NCBI RefSeq assembly: GCF_003854965.1
Contig: NZ_RQPI01000008.1
Coordinates: 124,001 to 188,000, forward strand
Length of the DNA: 64,000 bases
From: Paenibacillus rhizophilus
GTDB taxonomy: Bacteria > Bacillota > Bacilli > Paenibacillales > Paenibacillaceae
Reading direction: 5' to 3'
Part shown: piece after piece, positions 1 through 8,577 of the stretch
Layout of the letters: every line of letters begins with the position of its first letter
Numbering within the stretch: position 1 is the first letter of the stretch
Notes under the pieces: model-generated
Told to the model about the DNA's origin: nothing
The model's input: the letters and a program-made list of their open reading frames with translations, nothing else
The model's database searches: none
Translations under genes and position numbers: made by a program

Positions 1-93
1 AACAGCACAAATCCTCTACCGGGTATACAATAAAGTGAAGTAACATCTGGAATATCAGCACTTCTACAAAAGAAAAGCTATGATCAGCAAGCA

Positions 94-122
94 GCCGCTT
101 CCCGCCTTGGGGAGCGGCTTTT
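94..122 (+). terminator. Rho-independent terminator-like hairpin
   Basis: GCCGCTTCCC pairs with GGGGAGCGGC (one G-T wobble) across a short loop and is followed by TTTT. It probably ends a gene lying left of the window. The broken NERD frame begins directly after it, so a deletion may have brought the two together. Confidence 0.6.
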
Positions 123-124
123 CG

Positions 125-434
125 CCGTACGGATTATTTGTCATCGAAACCAAGAATTATAACGGTGAAATCAAGGGCGGGCGCAAAGATAAATATTGGA
201 GCGTCAGCAACCGTTATAAAATGTATAATCCTCTAATGCAAAATTACGGACACATCAAGGCGCTTGAATCTCATTTAGGCGAATTTATAGCGGCCAAATA
301 TATTTCGATGATTTCATTTACGATGAGATGCCGATTCAGCTATTAACGATATTCATGCTAAAGTGAATGCGATTAATATTACAAATCCCAAAGCCAGAGC
401 GGAACATGTTCAAAATCTTCAATTGAAGAAATGA
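125..434 (+). pseudogene. NERD (nuclease-related domain) gene remnant
   Basis: The open frame from about 130 gives GLFVIETKNYNG and then KDKYWS and NPLMQNYGHIKALE, the signature core of the NERD domain found in nuclease-related and DNA-processing proteins. The N-terminal part is missing. After about position 310 the reading frame is lost, and the family-like C-terminal part (NAINITNPKARAEHVQNL) continues in a different frame up to a TGA at 432-434. At least one frameshift and a 5' deletion are therefore visible. No ribosome binding site precedes the fragment. It is best read as a decayed gene; a functional product is unlikely. Confidence 0.65.
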
Positions 435-449
435 AGTGAAAGGAGCGCC

Positions 450-1025
450 ATGGAAGATCACAATAAGGAACTTGAGGGACTTAAGCGGCTGGAATCGCAG
501 GAGCGGTTAAGCGGATTGCCTCCGGAGCGGCTGCTTGACCTTGCCGGGGTAGGGAACGATGACGATGTGCTGGATATTGGCGCGGGTGGAGGCTATTTTA
601 CCTTTCCCGCCGCAGGGCGGACGAAGGGACGCGTGTATGCGGTAGATTCTTCGCCTGTGATGCTCGATGTGCTGCGCGGCCGGGCCCGTGATTTGGAAAA
701 AGCCAATGTTGAGGTAGCCGAAGGCTCGGCGGAGCATCTTCCGCTGGCGGATGGCTCGGTCGATGTGGCTATTGCGTCGCTTCTTTTGCATATTTTGCAG
801 TCCCCCGAAGAAGGGATACGGGAAATGTGCCGGGTCCTGAAGCCCGATGGCAGAGGACTTGTCGTGGAGTGGCTGCATCCCCGGGAAGACGGCAAGCCGG
901 GCCACCGTGTCCCCCTTGAGAAGATGAAGCTTTATTTGGATGCCTGTGGTGCGGAAAGGGTCCATGAGGACATCTGGACAGATACGTACTATTCGATTGT
1001 ATTTCAGAAGGGTTCCCGCAAGTGA
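450..1025 (+). CDS. Class I SAM-dependent methyltransferase
   Basis: A 191-residue protein starting at an ATG eight bases after GAAAGGAG. Residues about 40-55 carry the SAM-binding glycine loop (LDIGAGGGYFTF), followed by an acidic residue at the end of strand 2 (AVDSS) and the motif IV/V region (DGSVDVAIASLLLH, then MCRVLKPDGRGLVVEW). This is the Methyltransf_11/25 type of fold that methylates small molecules. The substrate cannot be told from the sequence. The gene stands alone between a NERD remnant and an HD-GYP gene, so context does not help. Confidence 0.85.
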   Translation: MEDHNKELEGLKRLESQERLSGLPPERLLDLAGVGNDDDVLDIGAGGGYFTFPAAGRTKGRVYAVDSSPVMLDVLRGRARDLEKANVEVAEGSAEHLPLADGSVDVAIASLLLHILQSPEEGIREMCRVLKPDGRGLVVEWLHPREDGKPGHRVPLEKMKLYLDACGAERVHEDIWTDTYYSIVFQKGSRK

Positions 1026-1233
1026 ATGCGGTAAGCAGTAATTCCGTACTTTTTCCAAAAACGTATTGGCAGGCACGAGATTTACCTGTATCGTAAAGAA
1101 GGATGCTTCATTTCCTTAACTTGGATTTTTATAAACGAATGCATAATAGTTCCAAGAATCTACTGCCCAGCAAGTCAGGCCTTCGGTGTCAATGTTACTT
1201 GTACGCGTTTGGCAGAAAACGGAGTTGATGAAG

Positions 1234-2250
1234 ATGTCTTTCGAACATTTGTCGGGTAAAAAAGTGAAATTTGACATTGTGAACAAAAATGGCGCGGTGT
1301 TGGTGCCTGCCGACTCGGTCCTCAATCCGGCTACTCTCCGTTTACTTCAGCAGCATGAGATCAACCCCTTCGATGTCGTCGTACAAGCTGTAAAAGAGGA
1401 GGATACGCTTGAGTCTCCTTCAAAGTTGATCCAAGAGGCTGCTCATTATTCCAAATATTTGTTTGACCGGCTTCATTTCGACCGCAAGGTGCCCCTAATC
1501 GAAATCAAGAACCAGCTTATCCCCGTTGTACGCCAAATCTCCAGACATCCCAATTTATTTGAACTGTTCGAGTCCGTCAAAGCCAAGGATGAATACACGC
1601 ATCAGCATAACATCGGCGTAGGTGTGCTATCCACAATGATCGGACAGTGGCTGAATCTGGAGGAATCGGAACTTGCGCTGCTGTCGCTGGCGGCCACCAT
1701 TCACGATATTGGCAAGATTCGTATTCCGCAAGAGATTCTATTGAAGCCGGGAAAGCTGACGGAAGATGAGTTTGATGAAATGAAGCGGCATACCATATAC
1801 GGATACGAAATACTCAAAGGAACAGTCGGGTTAAGTCCGCGTGCAATGCTAGTCGCTTTGCAGCATCATGAACGGTTAGACGGCAGCGGATATCCCTTGC
1901 ATTTGAAAAAAGGGGAAATTGATTTTTTGAGCCAGATCGTAGCGGTTGCGGATGTGTTCCACGCGATTTCGTCCAAGCGGCCGTATCAGGATTCCATGCC
2001 TTTTTACAAAGTCGTAACCCTGATGCGTCAAGGCTCGTTCGGAGAGCTGAATCCGGAAATTGTCTCGCTTCTTCTGGATAAATTCATCCATGCCATGATG
2101 GGTAAGAAAGTGATGCTGTCGGACGGCCGTTTGGCTGAAGTGGTTCACATTAACTCTTTCGACGACTTGCATCCTCTGGTTAAGATTGAAGATGCCCTGC
2201 TTGATTTAAGCCGGAACAGAGACATTCAAATCCTGCAAATCCTGGGATGA
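1234..2250 (+). CDS. HD-GYP domain protein, probable cyclic-di-GMP phosphodiesterase
   Basis: A 338-residue soluble protein. The C-terminal half holds the HD-GYP catalytic core: HQHNIGVGVL near residue 130, HDIGK at about 157-161 and HHERLDGSGYP at about 211-221. These are the metal ligands and the GYP motif used to hydrolyse c-di-GMP. The N-terminal 100 residues have no recognised sensor domain. The start at 1234 is chosen because GGAG at 1221-1224 lies nine bases upstream; an ATG at 1228 is also in frame but too close. A weak promoter (TTGGAT at 1121, TAATAG at 1144, 17-bp spacing) lies upstream. If active, it would lower c-di-GMP, which often governs exopolysaccharide production. Confidence 0.88.
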   Translation: MSFEHLSGKKVKFDIVNKNGAVLVPADSVLNPATLRLLQQHEINPFDVVVQAVKEEDTLESPSKLIQEAAHYSKYLFDRLHFDRKVPLIEIKNQLIPVVRQISRHPNLFELFESVKAKDEYTHQHNIGVGVLSTMIGQWLNLEESELALLSLAATIHDIGKIRIPQEILLKPGKLTEDEFDEMKRHTIYGYEILKGTVGLSPRAMLVALQHHERLDGSGYPLHLKKGEIDFLSQIVAVADVFHAISSKRPYQDSMPFYKVVTLMRQGSFGELNPEIVSLLLDKFIHAMMGKKVMLSDGRLAEVVHINSFDDLHPLVKIEDALLDLSRNRDIQILQILG

Positions 2251-2361
2251 GGAATCAGCGGCGCGATTTCCGGGTGATAGATAGTGAGCGCGTGAATCCG
2301 GATGCTGGATGGCTGCGGAAGGCGCGCGATTCAACCTTTGGAAAGGAGCATCTGTTGCGCC

Positions 2362-2898
2362 ATGATCAAGACATTGGAATGTCCATACTGCGGGCAGTTG
2401 AATAATGTGGAGACGGATCGGTTCGGGGAGGCCCTATGCGGGGCGTGCAAGCGCAGCTTCGGCAGCGCAGCTCTGCCGCCGTCATCATCCATTGCGGAGA
2501 TTGCTTCCGGTTCGGAAACCGCTTTGGAGACTTCCGCGAAGGCTACGCCGGATACCGGCCGTTGGATCTCCAAGATTGGCGGCAACGCCAAGCAAGAGGA
2601 GTATGTGAAGAAAGGCTTTTTGCAGAAGATAAAAAAGAATGCGGCGAAAATCCCCTTTGCTAATGAGGCAGTTGCCATGTACTATTGCGCAATGGACCGG
2701 CAGACTCCGATTACGGCCAAGCTTACGGCGATCGGAGCGCTTGCCTACATTGTTCTTCCGGTTGATATCATTCCGGACTTCATCGCCGTATTGGGATTCA
2801 CGGACGACGCGGCCGCGTTCTGGGCGGCTTATAAAAGCATCAGCATGCATGTGAAAGACGAACACCGCGAGAAGGCAAGGGAATGGTTCGAACAGTGA
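2362..2898 (+). CDS. DUF1232 (YkvA-type) membrane protein with N-terminal zinc ribbon
   Basis: A 178-residue protein. Residues 1-30 hold a CxxC...CxxC zinc ribbon (ECPYCGQ, then CGACK). A low-complexity Ser/Ala linker follows, and the C-terminal part is the DUF1232/YkvA domain with the typical stretch AIGALAYIVLPVDIIPDFI around residues 125-145, which is hydrophobic and probably membrane-associated. The function of the family is unknown. The ATG at 2362 is preferred because AAAGGAG lies 13 bases upstream; a longer in-frame ATG at 2302 has no visible binding site. A terminator follows directly. Confidence 0.8.
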   Translation: MIKTLECPYCGQLNNVETDRFGEALCGACKRSFGSAALPPSSSIAEIASGSETALETSAKATPDTGRWISKIGGNAKQEEYVKKGFLQKIKKNAAKIPFANEAVAMYYCAMDRQTPITAKLTAIGALAYIVLPVDIIPDFIAVLGFTDDAAAFWAAYKSISMHVKDEHREKAREWFEQ

Positions 2899-2921
2899 AA
2901 AATATGAAATAGAGTATTCGG

Positions 2922-2965
2922 GAAACGGCTGCCGTTCTAGGGAAGAGGCGCAGCCGTTTCTTTCT
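2922..2965 (+). terminator. Rho-independent terminator
   Basis: GAAACGGCTGC pairs perfectly with GCAGCCGTTTC around a 17-base loop and is followed by TTTCT. It lies just after the DUF1232 gene. Confidence 0.75.
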
Positions 2966-3051
2966 GCATACGGGGCCCGTCTTGGCGATGGCTTTCCTTC
3001 AAGCATCATGGTATAGTGGACACGAAAAAGCGAAGAGGATGGAGAACCTTC

Positions 3052-4638
3052 ATGAATGAACACAAGCGTCCCTCCAAGGGAACATCATCATATAAGGAAC
3101 AGCCGGGGGGCGTGCGCGCCGGGTCCGGTAAAGACCGCATGAGAAGTGATAGAGGCCGTGCCGTAACGGGGAAAGCACAGGAAGAGCGAGGCCGGCGGCA
3201 GCGTCCGGACAAGCTATTTGCCGGCGGGAAGCAGGCAGGGGATTCCCGGCCAGCTGCAGCCACGGGACGGGGGCATGCCGAGGAGCTTCGCCCCGGGGAT
3301 CGTATCGTTGTGACGGTCAAACGGCTCGGCATTAACGGTGAAGGCATCGGATATTACCGGCGCAAGGCCGTGTTTATTGACGGCGCGCTGCCGGATGAAG
3401 TTGTGAAAGCCGAGGTAACTCAGCTTCAGCCGAAGTTCATCAAGGCGCAGTTGCTGGAGGTGGAGAAGAGATCGCCTGACCGGATCGAACCTCCTTGCCC
3501 GGTATTCGGAATCTGCGGCGGCTGCCAGATTCAGCATATCTCCTACGAAGGCCAGCTGCGGGCCAAGACGGAGCTGGTTCGCGAGGCGTTCTCCCGCTAT
3601 GCCGGTCTGGAAGAAGTCAAAATCAAACCGATGCTCGGAATGGAGCATCCCTGGGATTACCGCAACAAGGCCCAGCTTCAGCTGAAACGGAAGGGAAACG
3701 AAGTCATCGCCGGTCTGTACGAGGCGGGCAGCCACGAGATTGTCGACATCAGCGGCTGTCCTATCCAGCATCCCAAGGTCAACAGCGCGGTGGAAAAAGT
3801 AAAGTCCGTGCTGGAAGAGCTGCGGATTCCGCTGCATAAGGAGAACGGCGCCAAAGACGGCGTGCGGACCATCGTGGTCCGGCACGGCTTTCAGTCCGGC
3901 CATCTCCAGGTGACGCTTGTCGCGGCCAGCGCCAGACTGCCCCGCCAGGACGATCTGATCCGCCTTCTTCGCTTAACGCTGCCGGAGGTAACCGGCATCG
4001 CCCTGAATGTCAATCCGAAGAAGACCCCGCTCATCTTCGGAGAGCAGACGACTACCCTGTGGGGCGAAGATACGATGGAGGAATCGCTGGGCGATTTGGA
4101 ATTCTCGCTGTCCCCGCGCGCCTTCTTCCAGCTGAATCCGCAGCAGACGGTCAAGCTGTACGAATCGGTGCGCGCGGCTGCCGGACTGACCGGCAGGGAG
4201 ACGGTGGTGGACGCCTACTGCGGCACCGGCACGATCGGGCTATGGCTTGCGCCGTATGCCAAAGAAGTGCGCGGCATCGAGACGATCCCGGAAGCGGTGG
4301 AGGATGCGAAGCAGAATGCGGCACGCAACGGCCGCGCCAACGTCAGCTTCCATACCGGAGCCGCAGAAGAGCTGCTTCCGCGCTGGGCCAAGGCCGGCCT
4401 GACCCCGGACGTCATCGTCGCCGACCCGCCCCGGACGGGACTTGACCCCCGGTTCCTGGAGGCGGTGCTGCGCACCAAGCCGAACCGGTTCGTCTATGTC
4501 TCCTGCAACCCTTCGACTCTTGCGAAGGACTGCAAGGTGCTGCTGGACGGCGGCTATGTCATCCAGTGGGTCCAGCCTGTCGATATGTTTCCTCAGACGA
4601 GCCATGTGGAGTGCTGTGTGTCGCTCACTATGGAGTAG
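3052..4638 (+). CDS. rlmD: 23S rRNA (uracil-1939-C5)-methyltransferase RlmD-type
   Basis: A 528-residue RumA/TrmA-family RNA methyltransferase. An unusually long, basic, low-complexity N-terminal extension (about 75 residues) comes first, then a TRAM RNA-binding domain (GDRIVVTVKRLGINGEGIGY). A Cys cluster typical of the [4Fe-4S] motif follows (PPCPVFGICGGCQIQH). The C-terminal Rossmann domain has VVDAYCGTGTIGL and IVADPPRTGLDP, and the catalytic Cys lies in VYVSCNPSTLAKD. The ATG at 3052 follows GGAG by nine bases; a TATAGT -10-like box sits at 3012. Enzymes of this family form m5U in 23S rRNA; the exact position is inferred from homology. Confidence 0.92.
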   Translation: MNEHKRPSKGTSSYKEQPGGVRAGSGKDRMRSDRGRAVTGKAQEERGRRQRPDKLFAGGKQAGDSRPAAATGRGHAEELRPGDRIVVTVKRLGINGEGIGYYRRKAVFIDGALPDEVVKAEVTQLQPKFIKAQLLEVEKRSPDRIEPPCPVFGICGGCQIQHISYEGQLRAKTELVREAFSRYAGLEEVKIKPMLGMEHPWDYRNKAQLQLKRKGNEVIAGLYEAGSHEIVDISGCPIQHPKVNSAVEKVKSVLEELRIPLHKENGAKDGVRTIVVRHGFQSGHLQVTLVAASARLPRQDDLIRLLRLTLPEVTGIALNVNPKKTPLIFGEQTTTLWGEDTMEESLGDLEFSLSPRAFFQLNPQQTVKLYESVRAAAGLTGRETVVDAYCGTGTIGLWLAPYAKEVRGIETIPEAVEDAKQNAARNGRANVSFHTGAAEELLPRWAKAGLTPDVIVADPPRTGLDPRFLEAVLRTKPNRFVYVSCNPSTLAKDCKVLLDGGYVIQWVQPVDMFPQTSHVECCVSLTME

Positions 4639-4661
4639 CATATTTGAAGGGAGAAATTAAT

Positions 4662-5240
4662 ATGACAATGAGTCCCATGAGCAGTAAAAAGGAGTTATCT
4701 CCGGAACAACATGAAGGACTACTCAAAATATTGAAAGCACGTTTTGAGAAAAACATGAACCGCCATCAAGGTCTTGAATGGGCTAATGTACAAAGAAAGC
4801 TCGAAGCTCAAACAGATAAATTATGGTCGCTCTATGAAATGGAGAGAACTGGCGGCGAACCGGATGTCGTTGGTCATGACAATAAGACGGACGATTACAT
4901 TTTTTACGATTGTTCAGCGGAAAGTCCTAAGGGTCGCAGAAGTGTTTGTTACGACCGTGAAGCGCTGGAGTCACGGAAAGAACATAAGCCGCAAAACAAT
5001 GCGATAGAAATGGCAGCTGCCATGGATATTGAACTTTTAACAGAAGAACAATACCGGGAGCTGCAGAAACTTGGAAACTTCGATTTGAAAACTTCGAGCT
5101 GGGTGAAAACACCCGCTAGTATTAGAAAACTCGGCGGGGCCATCTTTTGCGATCGTCGCTATGACACTGTCTTCATGTACCACAATGGAGCAGAATCCTA
5201 TTATGCTGCTAGAGGGTTCCGTGGCTTGCTAAGGGTCTAA
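4662..5240 (+). CDS. DUF4256 family protein
   Basis: A 192-residue protein matching the DUF4256 family: a conserved N-terminal WANVQRKLEA segment, then GGEPDVVGHD, YIFYDCSAESPKGRRSVCYD and a C-terminal WVKTPASIRKLGGAIFCDRR with YHNGAESYY. The function is unknown. It begins 23 bases after the rlmD stop behind GAAGGGAGAAATTAAT, so it may be co-transcribed with rlmD. No signal peptide or membrane segment is visible. Confidence 0.8.
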   Translation: MTMSPMSSKKELSPEQHEGLLKILKARFEKNMNRHQGLEWANVQRKLEAQTDKLWSLYEMERTGGEPDVVGHDNKTDDYIFYDCSAESPKGRRSVCYDREALESRKEHKPQNNAIEMAAAMDIELLTEEQYRELQKLGNFDLKTSSWVKTPASIRKLGGAIFCDRRYDTVFMYHNGAESYYAARGFRGLLRV

Positions 5241-5399
5241 ATACTGGTGGATGCTGTTAAGCAATCGAATACTGCCACATCGGGAATTGTCTATATTGTG
5301 TTATCCACAAATGTGGAGTGCTGCACACTGTTGGTTTGGAACGGGAAGTAAAGATGTCTTGCTTGCTTTCTGCCTAAAGTTAGGAGGTAGTGTTAAACC

Positions 5400-6107
5400 A
5401 TGAATTTAGAATTGGTCATGCAGGAGCTTGAAGCTCTCGGCAAGGAACGGCTCAAGAAAATGTACTTGTCCAATGGAGCGCACGAACCGCTTTTTGGCGT
5501 GGCGACAGGCGCTATGAAGCCTATAGCCAAGAAAATCAAAATCAATCAACCTTTGGCTGAGCAGCTTTACGCCACAGGCAACTACGACGCCATGTACTTT
5601 GCTGGCATCATTGCAGATCCGAAAGCGATGACTGAGGCGGATTTTGAGCGTTGGATGGATGGGGCTTATTTTTACATGCTGTCCGATTTCGTGGTTGCGG
5701 TAACCTTGGCGGAAACCGATATTGCGCAAGAAGTTGCCGATAAATGGATCGCAAGCGGCGAGGAGTTAAGAATGTCAGCGGGATGGAGTTGTTATTGCTG
5801 GCTTTTGGGCAGTCGGCCGGACGCTCAGTTTGCCGAAAGCAAAATCGCTAACATGATGGAGATTGTGGAAAAGACGATCCACGATTCTCCCGAACGAACG
5901 AAATCTTCGATGAATAATTTTATGTACACGGTAGGGGTATCCTATCTGCCGCTCCATGATAAGGCGGTCGAGACCGCTAAGGCCGTAGGCCCAGTAGAAG
6001 TTAAACGGGACAAGAAAAAAAGCAGTATCTTGCTCGCTTCCGAAAGTATTCAAAAGGCGGTAGAAAAAGGGCAGCTTGGTTTCAAACGCAAATATGTAAG
6101 ATGTTAA
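5400..6107 (+). CDS. DNA alkylation repair (AlkD-like) HEAT-repeat protein
   Basis: A 235-residue all-helical protein of the DNA alkylation repair family (PF08713). The sequence shows the usual helical repeats (YDAMYFAGIIADP, MLSDFVVAVTLAETD, WSCYCWLLGSRPD) and a basic C-terminus. The start follows TTAGGAGGTAGTGTTAAACC. AlkD-type enzymes excise N3- and N7-alkylpurines; distant members of this family lack the catalytic residues, so base excision is only inferred. The gene is monocistronic, with a strong hairpin terminator after it. Confidence 0.8.
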   Translation: MNLELVMQELEALGKERLKKMYLSNGAHEPLFGVATGAMKPIAKKIKINQPLAEQLYATGNYDAMYFAGIIADPKAMTEADFERWMDGAYFYMLSDFVVAVTLAETDIAQEVADKWIASGEELRMSAGWSCYCWLLGSRPDAQFAESKIANMMEIVEKTIHDSPERTKSSMNNFMYTVGVSYLPLHDKAVETAKAVGPVEVKRDKKKSSILLASESIQKAVEKGQLGFKRKYVRC

Positions 6108-6160
6108 TCGCTTTGCATGAGTACAATCATATTTACATGTTCCCACAGACAAGGGAAGGC

Positions 6161-6196
6161 ACGAGAGAGCAGGATTGCTCTCTCGTTTATTTTATA
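6161..6196. terminator. Rho-independent terminator between convergent genes
   Basis: ACGAGAGAGCA pairs perfectly with TGCTCTCTCGT across a four-base loop and is followed by TTATTTTA on the plus strand. It lies between a rightward and a leftward gene and may serve both. Confidence 0.8.
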
Positions 6197-6205
6197 TTTT
6201 ATGAA

Positions 6206-7654
6206 TCATGGAACAATTTCAAAAATAGTACCTTGGTTTAAATCAGTCACGTTCATAGAGCCATAAACCCCTAAATATAGTCTGGTTTGATCCAGATTCG
6301 TTCCCAAACTGGCATAATAAGCTGATTGAGACCCAAAATTATAATCGGTTTCAATAACACTAAAATCACTTAGTTTACAATCTGGTCTTACCCTGGTATA
6401 AGCTAAAACCCCTCTATTCGGAGGTTGAGATTCTTCATCCCGGGCAAAATCGGTAAACACAACGCTTCCAGTTAAATCGGGAATTCCATTTCCCATATAT
6501 GACTGGACTCCCGTAAGTGCAGTTCCTCCAAACTTACCCGGCCTTGGATCTTTATGAAGATAACTAGTTAGAGGCTGAAGACGCTGCACTGAAGTTTTTA
6601 CTGCATCATTGTAATAAGCAATTGTTTTCTCATCTAAAGTTGGATTTCCAGAGCAGCCCCTTATAATCGAAGTAGGAAAAGCACCTTCCCACCCTCGCCA
6701 GCCAAAGTTAATAAATCCTTCTTGGTCAGGTTCAGATTTCATTAAAGAAGCTTGAATAAGCTGAGGAACCGGTATTGATTTATAATGAACGAATGAAAAA
6801 ATCGACTCTACCAGATCCTGTCCGACAATTCCTACATATTTGATATACTGGTTATAAAACCTTTGAAATGAAATGCCCGGTATATTACGAACCCCTTTGG
6901 CAATTACCGTAAGCGTTTCCTGAATAGGTGCGGGAAGTTCATTAAAACGTGTAACTACCGGTGGATTATTGATAAATGTATTCTTAGCTACATCAATTTC
7001 AATTATTTTACCGGCGATTTCCATATCATCTTGGCTTGAATTAAATGGATCATAGCCTGATCCACCATCTCCGGTTGTTAAAACAAGTTTTCCTGTTTCA
7101 GGTGAAAAGTTTAGGCTATTGACACCATTATGATTAAAAAATGGTCTTCTTAAATTAAGTAATGTCCGCCGTTTTTGAGGTTGACCATTCGATTGTAAAA
7201 TCCATTCTTCAACTGTATCAATATGATCATATTGAATTTCTCTATTTACCCACTTTAAGTTTAAGGTTCTGGGGTCACACGGGTTAGGCTTGAAAAATTC
7301 AGGAAGACCTTGTCTTGAAACTTCTGAACTAGGAAGAGCACCTGGACCTTGTGTTCCAGCTACTGAATAATGAAGATAAAACAGACCGTTATAATAAAAT
7401 CCGGGATGAAACGCTAGCCCTAGCAATCCCCGTTCATCATATCTACCACCAGAAAAACCTAGTTTTATGATTCGCGGGCGAATATCTAAAAAAGTCCTTA
7501 TAACTCCGTTTTTAATGTAAAAGATCTCTCCTACCTGTGTTGCAATAAATAATCTTTCCATTGAGTCACCCGGAAGTATAGCTGTTTTCAAAACAGTAGG
7601 TAAATTTATCTTACCAACAATGGGCCGTAAACTAACTTTAACTTTTTTTAACAA
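6206..7654 (-). CDS. Glucose/sorbosone dehydrogenase-like beta-propeller protein
   Basis: A 482-residue protein resembling the PQQ-dependent glucose/sorbosone dehydrogenase fold: RLFIATQVGEIFYI, DERGLLGLAFHPGF, NHNGVNSLNFSPETGKL, TTGDGGSGYDPFNSSQ and FGWRGWEGAFP are typical blade motifs. No signal peptide or lipobox is seen, although many relatives are secreted. Translation probably begins at TTG (7654-7652), 11 bases after AAGGAG. The gene is visibly richer in A+T than its neighbours and stands alone between convergent terminators, which fits recent acquisition. The substrate and use of PQQ are unproven. Confidence 0.75.
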   Translation of the reverse strand: MLKKVKVSLRPIVGKINLPTVLKTAILPGDSMERLFIATQVGEIFYIKNGVIRTFLDIRPRIIKLGFSGGRYDERGLLGLAFHPGFYYNGLFYLHYSVAGTQGPGALPSSEVSRQGLPEFFKPNPCDPRTLNLKWVNREIQYDHIDTVEEWILQSNGQPQKRRTLLNLRRPFFNHNGVNSLNFSPETGKLVLTTGDGGSGYDPFNSSQDDMEIAGKIIEIDVAKNTFINNPPVVTRFNELPAPIQETLTVIAKGVRNIPGISFQRFYNQYIKYVGIVGQDLVESIFSFVHYKSIPVPQLIQASLMKSEPDQEGFINFGWRGWEGAFPTSIIRGCSGNPTLDEKTIAYYNDAVKTSVQRLQPLTSYLHKDPRPGKFGGTALTGVQSYMGNGIPDLTGSVVFTDFARDEESQPPNRGVLAYTRVRPDCKLSDFSVIETDYNFGSQSAYYASLGTNLDQTRLYLGVYGSMNVTDLNQGTIFEIVP

Positions 7655-8094
7655 CTAACTTTACACTCCTTCATATTCTTTTCTTTATAGGAATATGATT
7701 AGAACTGTTCTATTAGTACCAAATTGGGTCCGGGGAACCTGATGAGGTATTGCACCATTTTCCGCACCAGAGTCTTAAGAATCCAGGGCGGTCATTGGGG
7801 TCGTGCCTATATTTGCACATTATCAACACAATCGAAGGCAATCGTAGTATGTTCGGGCTTTATGCATGGAGTTTAAACCTAAAATTCAGTAACCAACACT
7901 CAAGCCATGTGGAAAGCGTGGCGAAGTTGGTGCGGAATTGATACAATTTGCAAAGTCCTTTCTGCTGATACAGCCTGCTGGAAGTAACAACCACAGTGGT
8001 TGGAAGCGCCTGTTGATGTGAATCTGATGTGAAAAAGCAAATAAACGCCAGTAAATGGCGATAATAATTTAACCCAAAAGCGGATCCTAGCACC
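7655..8094. other. Intergenic stretch without a supported gene
   Basis: About 440 bases between the sorbosone-dehydrogenase-like gene and the toxin-antitoxin module. Short open frames exist on both strands, but none has a convincing ribosome binding site or recognisable protein. Nothing further is supported. Confidence 0.5.
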
Positions 8095-8119
8095 GGTTAA
8101 CAGAGTTAACCGTGTTAAC
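8095..8119. repeat. GTTAAC inverted/direct repeat cluster at the antitoxin promoter
   Basis: GGTTAAC-AGA-GTTAACC forms a perfect inverted repeat at 8095-8111, and a third GTTAAC follows at 8114-8119, overlapping the -35 box of the predicted RNA promoter. It may be a regulator binding site. Confidence 0.4.
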
Positions 8120-8143
8120 ATTTGTTGCCCCCTGTGGTATACT
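8115..8143 (+). promoter_or_regulatory. Predicted sigma-A promoter of the antitoxin RNA
   Basis: TTAACA (8115-8120) and TATACT (8138-8143) are separated by 17 bases. Transcription would start near 8150 and run into the terminator at 8247-8289, giving an RNA of about 140 nt. Confidence 0.6.
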
Positions 8144-8149
8144 CAATTC

Positions 8150-8289
8150 AGAAACAGCGTACAATGCAAAGAGAGCCGTGCTGGTAACACGACTCCCCGA
8201 GCAACAGCCGCTTTTAAGGGCGGCGGCTTACAAGGCAGGCCTCACGAAATAGACCGCGACCTTTGACCAGGGCGGTCTATTTCTTTTTG
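8150..8289 (+). ncRNA. Predicted antisense RNA antitoxin (RatA-like, type I)
   Basis: No protein-coding frame with a binding site lies between the promoter at 8115-8143 and the strong terminator at 8247-8289. The RNA is convergent with, and overlaps, the 3' end of the Hol_Tox toxin message on the other strand. This is the arrangement of txpA/ratA-type systems, in which the antisense RNA blocks toxin synthesis. The RNA and its 5' end are inferred from promoter and terminator signals only. Confidence 0.55.
8247..8289. terminator. Bidirectional terminator shared by toxin and antitoxin RNAs
   Basis: AAATAGACCGC pairs with GCGGTCTATTT over a 14-base loop. The plus strand continues TTTCTTTTT; on the minus strand the arm itself ends in T-rich sequence. 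It therefore can end both convergent transcripts. Confidence 0.75.
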
Positions 8290-8360
8290 AGGTAAGTCAG
8301 CAGAGCCAAAATGAACATGCCGAACATGAACATCAGAGACAACGCTTGATATACCTCCAT
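8277..8360 (-). CDS. Hol_Tox-type small membrane toxin (type I toxin-antitoxin)
   Basis: A 27-residue peptide starting MEVYQALSLMFMFGMF, with a single hydrophobic helix and a Lys-Lys-Lys C-terminus. This is the pattern of the 'putative holin-like toxin' family of Bacillales and Lactobacillales. The ATG at 8360 is chosen because GGAGG lies eight bases upstream; another ATG six bases earlier (8366) abuts the binding site. Its mRNA would start near 8418 from the promoter at 8425-8453 and end at the hairpin at 8247-8289. Such peptides insert into the membrane when over-produced. Toxicity here is inferred from family membership. Confidence 0.82.
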   Translation of the reverse strand: MEVYQALSLMFMFGMFILALLTYLKKK

Positions 8361-8424
8361 TGGCATCACCTCCCTTCCGGGAGATTAGCCGACCGCCCAT
8401 ATCAGCCTTTCTATTGCTTCTGCG

Positions 8425-8453
8425 ATTATAGCACGAGAAGGATATTTAAGGAA
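8425..8453 (-). promoter_or_regulatory. Predicted promoter of the toxin gene
   Basis: On the minus strand a perfect TATAAT (8430-8425) is preceded, with a 17-base spacer, by TTCCTT (8453-8448). This places the toxin transcript start near 8418, about 58 bases before the start codon. Confidence 0.55.
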
Positions 8454-8521
8454 TATACTCGTACATGTGTACTGATGTGAAGAAGCCTTAATAAAGAAAG
8501 TTTACTCACTTGTTTTTCAAA

Positions 8522-8550
8522 GGCGCGGATTAGATAATCCGCGTCTTTTT
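8522..8550. terminator. Terminator hairpin downstream of the LysR gene
   Basis: CGCGGAT (524-530 of this kilobase) pairs with ATCCGCG (537-543), followed by TCTTTTT on the plus strand. It lies between the toxin promoter and the leftward LysR gene and may end the latter. Confidence 0.6.
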
Positions 8551-8577
8551 CTATGCTTCTTAGGTTAATGTTACTTG

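Noticed and set aside
1026-1233. Possible c-di-GMP riboswitch before the HD-GYP gene
   Set aside because: None of the conserved GEMM core sequence could be found in the leader.
5301-5309. Perfect DnaA box TTATCCACA
   Set aside because: A single copy, with no cluster, AT-rich unwinding region or dnaA/dnaN genes; one such 9-mer by chance is expected in a window of this size.
7750-7941. Short plus-strand open frame in the intergenic gap
   Set aside because: No ribosome binding site and no recognisable protein.
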